DNA of 64,000 nucleotides from Saccharospirillum impatiens DSM 12546 (GTDB lineage: Bacteria > Pseudomonadota > Gammaproteobacteria > Pseudomonadales > Natronospirillaceae): assembly GCF_000423605.1 (NCBI RefSeq), contig NZ_AUIH01000001.1, positions 89,701 through 153,700 on the forward strand. Direction: 5' to 3'. The notes beneath the pieces were generated by a model, which ran no database searches, was not told where the DNA came from, and saw nothing but the letters and a program-made list of their open reading frames with translations. Made by a program: the position numbers and the translations under genes. This document shows, in pieces, positions 1 through 8,544 of the stretch. The stretch's first letter is position 1. Every line of letters begins with the position of its first letter.

Positions 1-228
1 GCGCTGACGAGCTTCAGCCAGTCGCCTGAGCAGTGAATCTGCTTTCGGAAACAGGTCGTGTTTAAGCGCGATTTCCATAATGCCGGACAGCTTGATTTGC
101 CTGGCCTGAATCAGCCGTCTACCGAGTTCACGTTCATCGTCTTCGTTGACCAGAGTGTGGTAGTGCTGCTCCAGTGCCTGTAGGCTGATATTTGAATGGT
201 CTTTTAACAGTTCATATAAACGGTTCAT
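1..228 (-). CDS. mshE: MshE-like pilus assembly ATPase, N-terminal fragment cut by window edge
   Basis: The 76 visible codons start at an ATG at 228 and read MNRLYELLKDHSN at the amino end, continuing off the left edge. Length and composition (charged helical segment with LGRRLIQ and LFPKADSLLRRL) suit the N-terminal regulatory part of a GspE/MshE-type secretion ATPase; the Walker motifs lie outside the window. Placement is the main evidence: it follows mshN by 6 bp on the same strand, exactly where mshE sits in the Vibrio/Shewanella MSHA locus. The inferred role is the cytoplasmic ATPase that powers pilin polymerisation. Confidence 0.72.
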   Translation of the reverse strand, partial: MNRLYELLKDHSNISLQALEQHYHTLVNEDDERELGRRLIQARQIKLSGIMEIALKHDLFPKADSLLRRLAEARQR

Positions 229-234
229 GCCGTG

Positions 235-1314
235 TTACCCCGCCAGTGCCCGATAACGCTCTGTTGCAAAGGCTGTCAGCCGCGCGTTATGACCGGAAAA
301 CTGCTCCAGGTAAGTCTGGTACAAAAGCCGCGCTTCCGCCAGCCGGCCGCTGTTCTCCAGGTTGATGGCCCAATGCAGCCACCACTGAGGGTTACCGGCC
401 TCTTCACGAGTCAGTGCTTCAAACACTCGTGCGGCATCGGAATAGCGCCCGGTTTTCTCAAGAATCAGCCCTCTTAACCCCAGCGCTTCATTGCTCTGCA
501 ACCCGATCAGCAGTGACTCGGCTTGTTCGGCACCCCCCTGGCTCAGAGTTACTTTTGCCAGCCAGATGCGGGGTTCTTCCAGTTGTGGCTCACGCGTTAT
601 CCAGGACTGCAGGTGTTGTTGTGCCAGCGCCAGGTCACCCCTGGCAATGGCGGTTTGAATAGCCTGGCGCTTAGCTGCGTGTTGCGGTGCTGCGCTGGCA
701 ACGCTGCTGACCGATGGGCGTTCCGCCACAACTCTGGTTACCACAGGGGTGGTTTCAGGCGGGTTATCGGCACGAGCGGGCAATTCTTCAGCAGAGTCCG
801 GTATTGAGGGCTCACGCGCAGGCTCCACTGGTACCGGGGTTATGTGTTCAGGGGTTGACCGGTTAGCCGTATTGCTGGTTTCAATCGCCTCCCCGCGCAG
901 TTCGGCGGTGGCTACGGGCGCTTCGGTAATGGACGTTTCTGCTGGCAGGGGTTCCGGTTTCTCGGGCAACACCGGCGTCGCTATGGCTGTATCAGTGGCT
1001 ACAGGACTAATGGGTGTGGCGGTCGGCCCGGGTTCAGCTGGCAAGGTGTCGCCGGGGTTGGTCGTTGCGCTTGGCTCTGCCAGCGCAGTCGCAGCAATGG
1101 GTGCTGCTTGAGCAATAGCCGGTAAAATCGGGTTGGTTGCGGGGCGCCATTGCGACCAGGCGAGTACTGCCAGGGCAACCAGCATGGCCGCTGCGGCAAT
1201 GATCCACCACGCCGATTGAGACTGGTGACCAGGGCGCTTCAGTGGATTGTAACCGCTGGTACGGCGCTGGCTTTGTGCTGCAGGGCGGTCGAGCGCTTGG
1301 TGCATCAGGCTCAT
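235..1314 (-). CDS. mshN: MshN-like TPR protein of the MSHA pilus locus
   Basis: A 359-residue protein with a short cytoplasmic head, one transmembrane helix near residues 36-54 (IIAAAAMLVALAVLAW), a long Pro/Ala/Thr/Glu-rich linker to about residue 210, and a C-terminal TPR-like alpha-helical half (RGDLALAQQHL, YSDAARVFEAL, GRLAEARLLY). This bitopic, low-complexity-plus-TPR layout matches MshN. Its start codon overlaps the mshM stop by 4 bp, so translation is probably coupled. The linker would span the periplasm and the TPRs would contact other pilus components, by family analogy only. Confidence 0.85.
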   Translation of the reverse strand: MSLMHQALDRPAAQSQRRTSGYNPLKRPGHQSQSAWWIIAAAAMLVALAVLAWSQWRPATNPILPAIAQAAPIAATALAEPSATTNPGDTLPAEPGPTATPISPVATDTAIATPVLPEKPEPLPAETSITEAPVATAELRGEAIETSNTANRSTPEHITPVPVEPAREPSIPDSAEELPARADNPPETTPVVTRVVAERPSVSSVASAAPQHAAKRQAIQTAIARGDLALAQQHLQSWITREPQLEEPRIWLAKVTLSQGGAEQAESLLIGLQSNEALGLRGLILEKTGRYSDAARVFEALTREEAGNPQWWLHWAINLENSGRLAEARLLYQTYLEQFSGHNARLTAFATERYRALAG

Positions 1315-2225
1315 AGCAGACTCCAGGCGGACACCAGTATCAGCAGAATCAGCGCGGCGGTCGCTGCCAGCGGCGCCAGTCGCGCTGACCGTGCGGGCGT
1401 ATCCGGCTTGCTGTCGCGCCAGGCCCGGTCGAAATCGGTCGGATTCAGCCGTCGGCGCTGTTCGGCATAGGCTGACAGCAGGGCCTTGTGTGTCAAAACG
1501 TTGATCATGCGCGGCACACCACCCGAGAGGCGGTGCAGGCGTTTGATGGCGCGGTCGCTGATCAGCGCGGGTCCGTTGTAGCCACTCTGGGTCAATCGAA
1601 AGTCGAGGTATTGACGAACAGCGATGCGTGACAAGGGCTTCAGGTAGTGAGCGAACGTAATGCGCTGACGCAATTGCCGGAACCGGTTCTGATCGAGCAA
1701 TTCATCGAGTTCAGGCTGGCCAAACAGGATCACTTGCACCAGTTTCTGTTGCTCGGTTTCCAGATTGGTGATCAGACGCAAGGCTTCCAGTGTGGCAGGC
1801 GGCAGGGACTGAGCCTCGTCAACGACAATAACCACGCCGCGCTGTTGTTGGGCAAGGCTGAGGATTTTCTGGTTGATGCGTTCGAGCAGGGCGGCATTGT
1901 CGGCCTGTAGCGGAGTATCGAGCCCCAGTTCCTGACCGACGGCGCGGTATAAGCCAACCGGAGACAGCATCGGGTTGGGAATATAGACACTGTGAAAACG
2001 GTCGCGCGCAACCGGGTCGTCACTGAGAAAACGCAGCAACCGACGGCACAGAATGGTTTTTCCAGTGCCGACATCCCCGATGACCTTCAAAAAGCCTTCA
2101 CCGGTTTCGAGGACATGGGTCAGCAGCTGATAGCAAGCCTCGTGATCGTCCAGTCGCACGAACAGGGCCGTATCGGGAGACAGGCTGAACGGCGGCTGTT
2201 TGAGTCCAAAATGGGCTTCGTACAT
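1311..2225 (-). CDS. mshM: MshM, ExeA-type AAA+ ATPase
   Basis: 304 residues. The N-terminus (MYEAHFGLKQPPFSLSPD) is the standard opening of the ExeA/GspA/MshM family. Walker A is GDVGTGKTIL near residue 49 and Walker B is VVIVVDEAQSLP near residue 131. A single C-terminal hydrophobic helix (LAATAALILLILVSAWSLL) ends the protein, so the ATPase domain is cytoplasmic and anchored in the inner membrane. It lies between mshL (15 bp upstream) and mshN (4-bp overlap). Family role is in assembling or inserting the secretin; that is taken from ExeA, not from this sequence. Confidence 0.92.
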   Translation of the reverse strand: MYEAHFGLKQPPFSLSPDTALFVRLDDHEACYQLLTHVLETGEGFLKVIGDVGTGKTILCRRLLRFLSDDPVARDRFHSVYIPNPMLSPVGLYRAVGQELGLDTPLQADNAALLERINQKILSLAQQQRGVVIVVDEAQSLPPATLEALRLITNLETEQQKLVQVILFGQPELDELLDQNRFRQLRQRITFAHYLKPLSRIAVRQYLDFRLTQSGYNGPALISDRAIKRLHRLSGGVPRMINVLTHKALLSAYAEQRRRLNPTDFDRAWRDSKPDTPARSARLAPLAATAALILLILVSAWSLL

Positions 2226-2240
2226 GGCCGTGAGTTGCCT

Positions 2241-3860
2241 CTACATCCGGTTCAAAACGCGGTCGAGATCATTGCGGGTGGTTTCTTCATCGTACACCAC
2301 CGGTTTCAGCAGGATGACCAGTTCACTTTTCTCCTGAGACTCCCGGTTTTGACCGAACAGATAGCGTAACCCCGGCAATTGAGACAAGCCCGGCAAACCG
2401 GTTGCCGATGCACCCTGACGCTGGGACAAAAGACCACCAATGACGACAATTTGGCCACTGGATGCCCGGATGATGCTGTCGGTTTCGCGAATGCTGGAAA
2501 ACGCCAGCGGCAAGTCGAACTCGGTACCGCCTACGGTAATGACTTTGGTGCGTTCAACCACTTCGGTCACCGAGGGTCGTACGTGCAGGATCACGTTGTT
2601 TTCAGCACTGATCTGGGGGGTGACGTCCAGCGCAATGCCGGAAAAGAAGGGCGATAGGGTGAATTCCGGCGAGCTGGAAGTGGCATCGTCGTCGTCATTG
2701 TCCCGCGAGCTGACTTCGGTGACAAAGTACTCGTCGGTGCCGACTTTGATGACCGCTTTCTGGTTGTTTACGGTAGAGACGCGCGGGCTGGACAACACCT
2801 GAACATCGCCCTGGTTTTGCAGCAATTGCAGCATGGAATTAAAGTTGCCGTCGCCCACGCTTAAGCTGAATACTCCGCCGATATCCCCAATACCACTGAG
2901 AGGGTTGGCGCTGAGCCCGGCGCTGGAGTCGGTACCGACGGCGATAAGGTCGTTGGCAAAGGTGTTCCAATTGATGCCGGAGCGAAATTCGTTGTTGAGC
3001 GTTACCTCCACCACCTTGGCCTCAATGACGACCTGGCGTTGCAAACTCAGTTGCGCGTCATCAAGAAACTCGGCAACCACTTCGTGTTCGCGCGGTGTGG
3101 CCCGAACAACGAGTAAACCGGACTGGGCGTTGACCACAACCTGACGATCTTCGGCTTGGTCGAGAAGTCCCATGATGGTCATTTCCATGCCTTGCCAGAA
3201 ATCAGCACTGGTTTCTGTAGCGACGCTGCTGCTTTGGTTGTTGGCGCTGTCTTGCTGGCTGATCTGACCCCCACTGACGGTGGTGTCGGAGCGACCGGAA
3301 CGGGCGACGTTCAAGTAATTGAGGCGGTAGATGCGAGTGGCAATTTGATTGGGGAGCACCCGGTAGCCGTAATCGGTGCGTTGATAGTCGTATCCGTAAA
3401 TATCACGTACCGCCGACATAACCTGATCGAGCGTAACCGAGGTCATGTTCAGGGTCAGTGTGCCGGTAATGGCAGGATCAACCAGGATGTTAACACCCTG
3501 GGTACGGCCCAGGTCAGAGAAAAACCGAGTCAGGGGCACATCGGTCGCCTGAACATCGAACCGCTGGCGGGTAACCGGCGCCTGGCTGAAATCGAGCAGG
3601 TCACTGCTCAGTTCCTCCGGTGCAGTGACCGGGCTGCGTTCTGGCGCTGGCGGCGTGGCGTCGTTGAGTTCCTGTTCGATCACTGACCGGGTATCGAGCC
3701 CGGGTGCCTCAGCTGGCTCCCGGGGCTGGGATATGGAGGTACAGCCTGTCAGGCCCAGGGCGACGACCAGAGCAACAGCGCGCGCGCTGCCCTGACTGGC
3801 GGTTACCGGGTATTTGGCAATCCAGGTAAGTAGCGGGTAGGGCACTGGGTTATTCCTCAT
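2241..3860 (-). CDS. mshL: MshL outer-membrane secretin, lipoprotein
   Basis: 539 residues. A signal sequence ends in a lipobox (ALGLTGCTS), so the mature protein should be a lipoprotein. Residues about 95-160 form the secretin N0/STN domain (DVPLTRFFSDLGRTQGVNI). An N1-like domain follows, then the C-terminal secretin domain with QVLSSPRVSTVNNQKAVI and VVIGGLLSQRQGA. It would form the outer-membrane pore for the MSHA pilus. The start codon lies 11 bp inside the mshK reading frame. A Ser/Gln/Asn-rich insert near residues 195-225 and an Asp-rich insert (SRDNDDDDATSSS) are typical of variable loops in this family. Confidence 0.95.
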   Translation of the reverse strand: MRNNPVPYPLLTWIAKYPVTASQGSARAVALVVALGLTGCTSISQPREPAEAPGLDTRSVIEQELNDATPPAPERSPVTAPEELSSDLLDFSQAPVTRQRFDVQATDVPLTRFFSDLGRTQGVNILVDPAITGTLTLNMTSVTLDQVMSAVRDIYGYDYQRTDYGYRVLPNQIATRIYRLNYLNVARSGRSDTTVSGGQISQQDSANNQSSSVATETSADFWQGMEMTIMGLLDQAEDRQVVVNAQSGLLVVRATPREHEVVAEFLDDAQLSLQRQVVIEAKVVEVTLNNEFRSGINWNTFANDLIAVGTDSSAGLSANPLSGIGDIGGVFSLSVGDGNFNSMLQLLQNQGDVQVLSSPRVSTVNNQKAVIKVGTDEYFVTEVSSRDNDDDDATSSSPEFTLSPFFSGIALDVTPQISAENNVILHVRPSVTEVVERTKVITVGGTEFDLPLAFSSIRETDSIIRASSGQIVVIGGLLSQRQGASATGLPGLSQLPGLRYLFGQNRESQEKSELVILLKPVVYDEETTRNDLDRVLNRM

Positions 3861-4218
3861 CAGTCGGGGTAATGGCCAGGGTGCCGGCCTGTTGTAAGGT
3901 CAGGGTTCGGGTTCGATTGCCGCGTTGCAACAGGACCCGATCGCTGCGTATGGCCATCAGTTGATAGTTATTAAGGGTGTCATTGACGCTGAGCCACTGG
4001 CCATTGATGACCGCATAGGCTTGCTGGTCCAGGCGGTAGATCGAGGTCAACCGAAAGGTCGGCTCGGGCTGTACCACTGGGGCCGGTGCTGTTTGTGGCT
4101 CGGGCCTCAGTGTGTCAGGACGCATCGGGTCGGCCAGGGCATGTCCGGTGATGAACATGGCCGTGAATGACAGCACCAACAGAAAGCGTGTTGTGAACCC
4201 TGCTTCAGAGTTAGACAT
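3850..4218 (-). CDS. mshK: MshK-like periplasmic pilus assembly protein
   Basis: 122 residues with an N-terminal signal sequence (FLLVLSFTAMFITGHALA) followed by DPMRPDTLRP and a beta-rich C-terminal half (SIYRLDQQAYAVINGQWLS). The DPTRP-like opening and the 'inquiry/regulation of a following secretin' layout are those of MshK and PilP-like proteins, which link the inner-membrane complex to the secretin. Starts at an ATG at 4218 inside mshJ (8-bp overlap) and overlaps mshL by 11 bp. Small MshK proteins are poorly conserved, so position carries much of the call. Confidence 0.85.
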   Translation of the reverse strand: MSNSEAGFTTRFLLVLSFTAMFITGHALADPMRPDTLRPEPQTAPAPVVQPEPTFRLTSIYRLDQQAYAVINGQWLSVNDTLNNYQLMAIRSDRVLLQRGNRTRTLTLQQAGTLAITPTDEE

Positions 4219-4852
4219 TCAGCCAGGCCTCCTGATCGCTCAGCGTATGGACTTTCAGGCGAATACGAAGATCGGGGTATTGGTCGGTTTCGACACTCAG
4301 CTCATCCCAGAACAAGCGCCAGGGCAGTGCCTCAATGGTCCGCAGGTAGCGGGTCAGAGCGTCGAAATTACCGGTTAACTCGATATCCAGCTGATGCCTG
4401 TACAGCTGTGCTTCTCCGGTATCGTCCCGGGCCAGTGGTTGCGCCGACAAGGCACCAAATCGAATCAGCGTCAGGTCACTGCTGCCCAGTAACTCGCGCA
4501 GCAGGGTGGCCATGGTGTCAGGTGGGATCAGAACCTCGGTGATGCCGCTGATACGATCATTGAGCTGCTGTACTTCCTGGCGCAGCCGTTCATTCTGATT
4601 GCTCAGTGTTTGCACTTGCGGATTATTGCTGGCTTGTTCCAGTGCCAATTGTGCGTTTTGGTTGTCGATCGCCTGGCTTTGCAGTTGTGCGATTCGGTCG
4701 CGCACCGTGCTTTGGTCTGTCCAACCCAGGTACCACAGCCCCGCATAGCTTATACCGGCCAATAACAGCACCATACTGACCAGCAGGATAGCGCGCTCCC
4801 GGATGGACAGTCGATCAATGACCAGGCGCAGTTGAAACAGGGTCGCATTCAT
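4211..4852 (-). CDS. mshJ: MshJ-like (PilO-type) inner-membrane protein
   Basis: 213 residues from the ATG at 4852, giving MNATLFQLRLVIDRLS. That start makes a 4-bp ATGA overlap with the preceding gene's stop, so I prefer it over a longer frame reaching 4918. A transmembrane helix spans about residues 23-43 (ILLVSMVLLLAGISYAGLWYL), followed by a coiled-coil segment (LEQASNNPQVQTLSNQNERL) and a C-terminal ferredoxin-like domain. This is the PilO layout. It would form an inner-membrane alignment complex with the PilN-like product of the gene upstream. Confidence 0.87.
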   Translation of the reverse strand: MNATLFQLRLVIDRLSIRERAILLVSMVLLLAGISYAGLWYLGWTDQSTVRDRIAQLQSQAIDNQNAQLALEQASNNPQVQTLSNQNERLRQEVQQLNDRISGITEVLIPPDTMATLLRELLGSSDLTLIRFGALSAQPLARDDTGEAQLYRHQLDIELTGNFDALTRYLRTIEALPWRLFWDELSVETDQYPDLRIRLKVHTLSDQEAWLNV

Positions 4853-5478
4853 TGGCTTTGCGCCCTGCGATTCAGTGCAGCGCCTACATTGGCTGAGTCC
4901 GCCAGTGTAAACCGCCACAGACTAGGATCATCGGGGGCTTGTTCGATGTTCAGGTTTTGAATACTGATGCCGCGAAAAACAGACCCTTCGAGTTGACTGA
5001 GATACCGGGGCACCAACCCGGGCTGACGAGCAAAACCAGCCAGACCGAGATGTTGCTGACTATTGCGCAGTTCAATGTGGCTCAGCCAGAGTCCGTCGAA
5101 ATCAATGTCCGATAACTGGGCCAGTGGAGTCGAAAATCCGCGAGCTGATTCTCCCAGCTGCGTGGCCAGGCCACTGTAGGCCGTCTCACGAGCGTTCTTC
5201 TGGCGAGTTAACTCGGCATTTTCCTGAATCAGCGCGGCTTCTGTATCGAGTTGAGGGCTGACCGAACGGGCTTGCCTCAGCGCCTGTTCACTGCGTGCCA
5301 CCTGCTGCTGCCAGTCGGCAAGATCGTCCTGTAAACGTTGTTGCTGATGCCAGCTAAGCGCGATCCAGGCGGCAGACCCGACCAATGCCAGCACCAGTAC
5401 ACCCATAAAGGCGGGCAATTGCAGGCGGCCATGCCCTGGCAGCATATCAGCCTGCATCAAATTGATGTGGCGGGTCAT
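4849..5478 (-). CDS. mshI2: MshI2, PilN-like inner-membrane protein
   Basis: 209 residues. The extreme N-terminus is MTRHINLMQADMLP, close to the conserved INLLP peptide by which PilN-type proteins bind the PilM-like partner. A transmembrane helix at about residues 25-44 (FMGVLVLALVGSAAWIAL) and a coiled-coil stretch (LADWQQQVARSEQALRQA) follow. It overlaps mshI by 4 bp and mshJ by 4 bp. In Vibrio the corresponding small gene is called mshI2 or counted as part of mshI; the symbol is used here in that sense. Confidence 0.82.
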   Translation of the reverse strand: MTRHINLMQADMLPGHGRLQLPAFMGVLVLALVGSAAWIALSWHQQQRLQDDLADWQQQVARSEQALRQARSVSPQLDTEAALIQENAELTRQKNARETAYSGLATQLGESARGFSTPLAQLSDIDFDGLWLSHIELRNSQQHLGLAGFARQPGLVPRYLSQLEGSVFRGISIQNLNIEQAPDDPSLWRFTLADSANVGAALNRRAQSQ

Positions 5479-6419
5479 GCGGCATTCTCCCGAAAGGCGG
5501 CGCCCAGGGCCGGTGTTAGCTCGACCGGCCAGTCCGTTTCGCTGGGGGTCAGAATGAAGTCTTCCGGATGCAGCAGGCTGAACCGGGTATCGAGTTTGGC
5601 GCTCAACTTCTCGCCAATACCGGGGTCCAAAGGCCAGCCAAGTAGCGCCACTTCAGCGATGGCGCCGAGCCCCAGCTGGGCTTCGTAGTAATCGAAAGAG
5701 CGGCGAATTTCCAGCGATAATGAGTCAAGCTGAATGTCTGCGTTGCCTTCCAGCTCCAGCCCGGAATCGCCTTCAACGGCAAGCCCCAGGTCGGTATAGC
5801 CAATCTCGAACTGGCGGCTGAGTACGATCTCCCGGTTATACAACAGGATCAGCCGGCAGCGGTCTGCTTCCATGTACAGCAGGCCGCTCTGGTCCCGCTC
5901 CAGAGTGCGAATGGCGGTATTGCGCAAAGTAAGTTGGTCGATGTCGATGCATTCGATGCGCTGTCCACGCCGGGCCATCGCCATGGCCCAGTCGGTCAGG
6001 GGCTTCTTTTGCGCAGCGATGACAAACGCCATGCGCAGCCGACCACGGTAGGCTTCGGCCGGTAGCAGAATGACGTCAATGCTGGCGTCGTCGAGGTCGT
6101 AGTTGATCAACTCGGCCGTTTTAAAGCGCAGGGCGGCATCCATCTCGGCGGCGGGAACGTCAGGAACATCAACCAGCAGCATCTGGTAGGCCGGGTCACT
6201 GAGCAGCAGGTTAAGCTGACCCCGGGTGTGCTTGGCTACCCAGTCTGCCAGTAGCTCTGCGTTCATCAGAGGAGTCTCCTGCTCACGCCACAAGCTGGTG
6301 ATCACCCTGGTGATTCCCTGGCGGGAGTGCTCCAACACAAGCACACCGATGCCCGTTTCGGTCAGGTAGACCCAGGTTTGCTGGCGTGCTGGTCGTTTGC
6401 GCCGTTTTATGTCACCCAA
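5475..6419 (-). CDS. mshI: MshI, PilM-like actin-fold protein, first gene of the pilus operon
   Basis: 314 residues of an actin-like ATPase fold related to PilM: N-terminal strand WVYLTETGIGVLVLEHS, then VDVPDVPAAEMDAALRFK and SLSLEIRRSFDYYEAQLG, the last typical of PilM/MshI phosphate-binding regions. The reading frame opens with TTG at 6419; a GGAG about 10 bases upstream supports it and no in-frame ATG occurs near by. It would sit on the cytoplasmic face and bind the N-terminal peptide of the following PilN-like protein. It is the promoter-proximal gene of at least eight overlapping msh genes in this window. Confidence 0.88.
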   Translation of the reverse strand: MGDIKRRKRPARQQTWVYLTETGIGVLVLEHSRQGITRVITSLWREQETPLMNAELLADWVAKHTRGQLNLLLSDPAYQMLLVDVPDVPAAEMDAALRFKTAELINYDLDDASIDVILLPAEAYRGRLRMAFVIAAQKKPLTDWAMAMARRGQRIECIDIDQLTLRNTAIRTLERDQSGLLYMEADRCRLILLYNREIVLSRQFEIGYTDLGLAVEGDSGLELEGNADIQLDSLSLEIRRSFDYYEAQLGLGAIAEVALLGWPLDPGIGEKLSAKLDTRFSLLHPEDFILTPSETDWPVELTPALGAAFRENAA

Positions 6420-6788
6420 AAGTTCGCTTCTCCGCTCGTTCGCTGTTTGAGTCTAGCAATAACCGTGCGCATTGTTCGGACACAGTGAGCATGGGGTTTT
6501 TGGTGTGCAGCGGCATTGTAGATTTGCGATTCACACGTTCTGTTTTATTCGGTCGAAAAAGTCGGTAACCACCCACGGGGCCGCCTGGCAAGATCATACA
6601 GACTGGAGTTCGTTGGTAATGGTTCGAAATTGAAGACTGCGTCACATTCTAGGGCAACAAAAGTCAAATGTAACGACCGTAGCCTGAATGAATACGGTCA
6701 GTCGTCAATTTCGCGGCGGGTGAAAAATGATTGGGTGACGTAGAGCGTCAATTATTTGCTGTCCGGGTCGCCATGGGCGTGTCTCTTT
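6420..6788. other. 369-bp intergenic region upstream of the msh operon
   Basis: No credible gene is visible. The region should carry the msh promoter (minus strand) and the end of the trmL transcript. A perfect 7-bp inverted repeat GACCGTA...TACGGTC (6675-6681 and 6693-6699, 11-base spacer) lies about 260 bp upstream of mshI and could be an operator; no regulator can be named. Downstream of trmL I find no convincing intrinsic terminator. Confidence 0.5.
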
Positions 6789-7253
6789 TTAACAGCCTCC
6801 GGTAAAACCCTGTTGGCGCCAGGCTTCGTAACTGACCAGAGCAACAGCGTTTGACAGGTTCATGCTTCGATTGTTGGGCAGCATGGGAATGCGCAGGCAC
6901 TGTCCGGAAGGCAGCGCTTCACGAATCGCGGCGGGCAGCCCGGACGTTTCTGAGCCGAACAATAAGACATCCCCGGGTTCAAAGCTAACCTCAGCATAGG
7001 TGTGGTCGCCTTTGGTGGTCAGCGCAAAGATGCGCCTGTCTCCCATCGCTTTCAGGAAGGTCGGGTAATCCGGGTATCGGGACATGCGGCCCAGGTCCTG
7101 ATAGTCGAGCCCGGCCCGGCGCAGTTTCTTTTCTTCGAAATCAAAACCCAGCGGTTCAATCAGGTGCAACTGACAGCCGTTGTTGGCGACCAGCCGCATA
7201 ATGTTGCCGGTGTTGGGCGCGATCTGGGGTTCGTGCAAAGCAATGTGAAACAC
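6789..7253 (-). CDS. trmL: TrmL, tRNA (cytidine/uridine-34 2'-O) methyltransferase
   Basis: 154 residues, the usual length of TrmL, a SPOUT-family enzyme that methylates the ribose of the wobble nucleotide in leucine tRNAs using S-adenosylmethionine. Recognisable segments are [19 protein letters not shown] at the start, [10 protein letters not shown] for the SAM-binding knot, and the C-terminal [19 protein letters not shown]. It is the last of a minus-strand set with ubiH and ubiI; 58 bp separate it from ubiI, so co-transcription is possible but not required. Confidence 0.96.
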   Translation of the reverse strand: MFHIALHEPQIAPNTGNIMRLVANNGCQLHLIEPLGFDFEEKKLRRAGLDYQDLGRMSRYPDYPTFLKAMGDRRIFALTTKGDHTYAEVSFEPGDVLLFGSETSGLPAAIREALPSGQCLRIPMLPNNRSMNLSNAVALVSYEAWRQQGFTGGC

Positions 7254-7311
7254 GGTGTATCCCTGTCTGGTTCTTTGGGCGGTGAAGGTTCGGTGCGGGA
7301 GCGAGCCCCTG

Positions 7312-8544
7312 TCAACTGGCTCGGGGGCGACCCAGAGCAGTGCTGATCAGTGGGCGTTTGACCAGAGGCAGCCGGTTCAGTTGGCTCATGCCCCAGTTGC
7401 GGCCCAGTACAGCCAGTGGGTTATCGCTGCCATACAAACGCTTGAACCCCTCCATAGCAGCCATGGCAGCCAGGTTGTGGCCCTGACGCTGGCGCTGATA
7501 GCGGCGCAGTGTGCGCTCACTGCCCGGGTCTTCGCCACGCTGATGGGCCCGGTGCCATTCTGCCGCCAGCGCAGCGGCATCCTGAAACCCCAGGTTGACC
7601 CCCTGGCCAGCCAGCGGGTGCAGGGCGTGCGCGGCATCGCCGACCAACGCCAGGCGCGGGGCAATGTAGTGTTTGCTGTGCATTTGTTGCAGCGGAAAAC
7701 TGAAGCGCGGGTCGCAGTCAGTCAGCTCCCCAAGCGTGTTTTCGAAGGCCCGGTTCAGGGCCGTCAGGAAGTCCGCTTTGGGCAGGTCGAGCAGTGTTTG
7801 CACGGCATCGTTGTCGACACTCCAGACGATGGAGCTGGCCTGCTGGTCGCCGGTTTCATCCTGCAGCGGGAGAAAGGCGAGTGGACCCGTATCCAGAAAG
7901 ACCTGGTGCGCAACACCCCGGTGAGGCTGGCGATGGCGTACGGTGGTGACGATGGCCTTTTGCTGGTAGTCCCACTCCCGGGTGGCCATGCCCGCTTCGC
8001 GTCGAATGGTCGAGAAACGGCCATCACAGGCTGCCAATACCGACGCAGTCGCAGTAGTGTCATCGCTCAGCCTGGCCTGTACCTGTTCACCTTGAAGGGA
8101 CCAGTGCTGCACCGTTCGGCCTGCCAGCACAGTCAGACCCGGGGTGTGTTCAGCCTGGTGCCACAAGGCACTGATCAACCAGCGGTTTTCAATGATATGG
8201 CCGAGATTATCGGCTTGCACTTCATCAGCATGAAAACCGATACGGCCCTGACCCAGACGGTCCCAGACCTTCATTTCGTGATAAGCGCAGGGGCGTTTGG
8301 CCGGCAGGTGTTGCCAGACGCCCATAGCGGTCAGCCAGTCCCGGCTTTGTCGGCTGATCGCGCTGACCCGGGGTGAATACACCCCGGCAACCGGTGTTTC
8401 GGGCTCGGGCAGCTCCTGTTCCACCACCAATGTGGCCAAGCCCTGACGGGCGCTGTCTATGGCCAGCGCCAGGCCAACCATGCCGCCACCCACAATCAGA
8501 ATGTCGTAAGCGGTGCGCGCAGAGTCGTGCGAAGTTTGGGTCAT
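7312..8544 (-). CDS. ubiI: UbiI-type FAD monooxygenase of ubiquinone biosynthesis
   Basis: 410 residues of the UbiH/UbiF/VisC flavoprotein family. The dinucleotide-binding GxGxxG is GGGMVGLAL near residue 18, and the second FAD motif [19 protein letters not shown] lies near residue 300. It hydroxylates the ring of a ubiquinone precursor (C5 in UbiI). It overlaps ubiH by 4 bp, the order found in many gammaproteobacteria (ubiH then visC/ubiI). Assignment to UbiI rather than UbiF rests on this operon position; the two cannot be separated securely by eye. Confidence 0.88.
   Translation of the reverse strand: MTQTSHDSARTAYDILIVGGGMVGLALAIDSARQGLATLVVEQELPEPETPVAGVYSPRVSAISRQSRDWLTAMGVWQHLPAKRPCAYHEMKVWDRLGQGRIGFHADEVQADNLGHIIENRWLISALWHQAEHTPGLTVLAGRTVQHWSLQGEQVQARLSDDTTATASVLAACDGRFSTIRREAGMATREWDYQQKAIVTTVRHRQPHRGVAHQVFLDTGPLAFLPLQDETGDQQASSIVWSVDNDAVQTLLDLPKADFLTALNRAFENTLGELTDCDPRFSFPLQQMHSKHYIAPRLALVGDAAHALHPLAGQGVNLGFQDAAALAAEWHRAHQRGEDPGSERTLRRYQRQRQGHNLAAMAAMEGFKRLYGSDNPLAVLGRNWGMSQLNRLPLVKRPLISTALGRPRAS

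Noticed and set aside
3156-3686. 176-codon plus-strand frame
   Set aside because: Antisense to the mshL secretin gene and without protein-like composition.
6412-6645. 77-codon minus-strand frame upstream of mshI
   Set aside because: No homology features or ribosome site; it overlaps the mshI start and is more likely leader sequence.
7255-8376. Long open frame of 373 codons on the plus strand
   Set aside because: It is antisense to ubiI, which has full FAD motifs; the frame is open because of high third-position GC.
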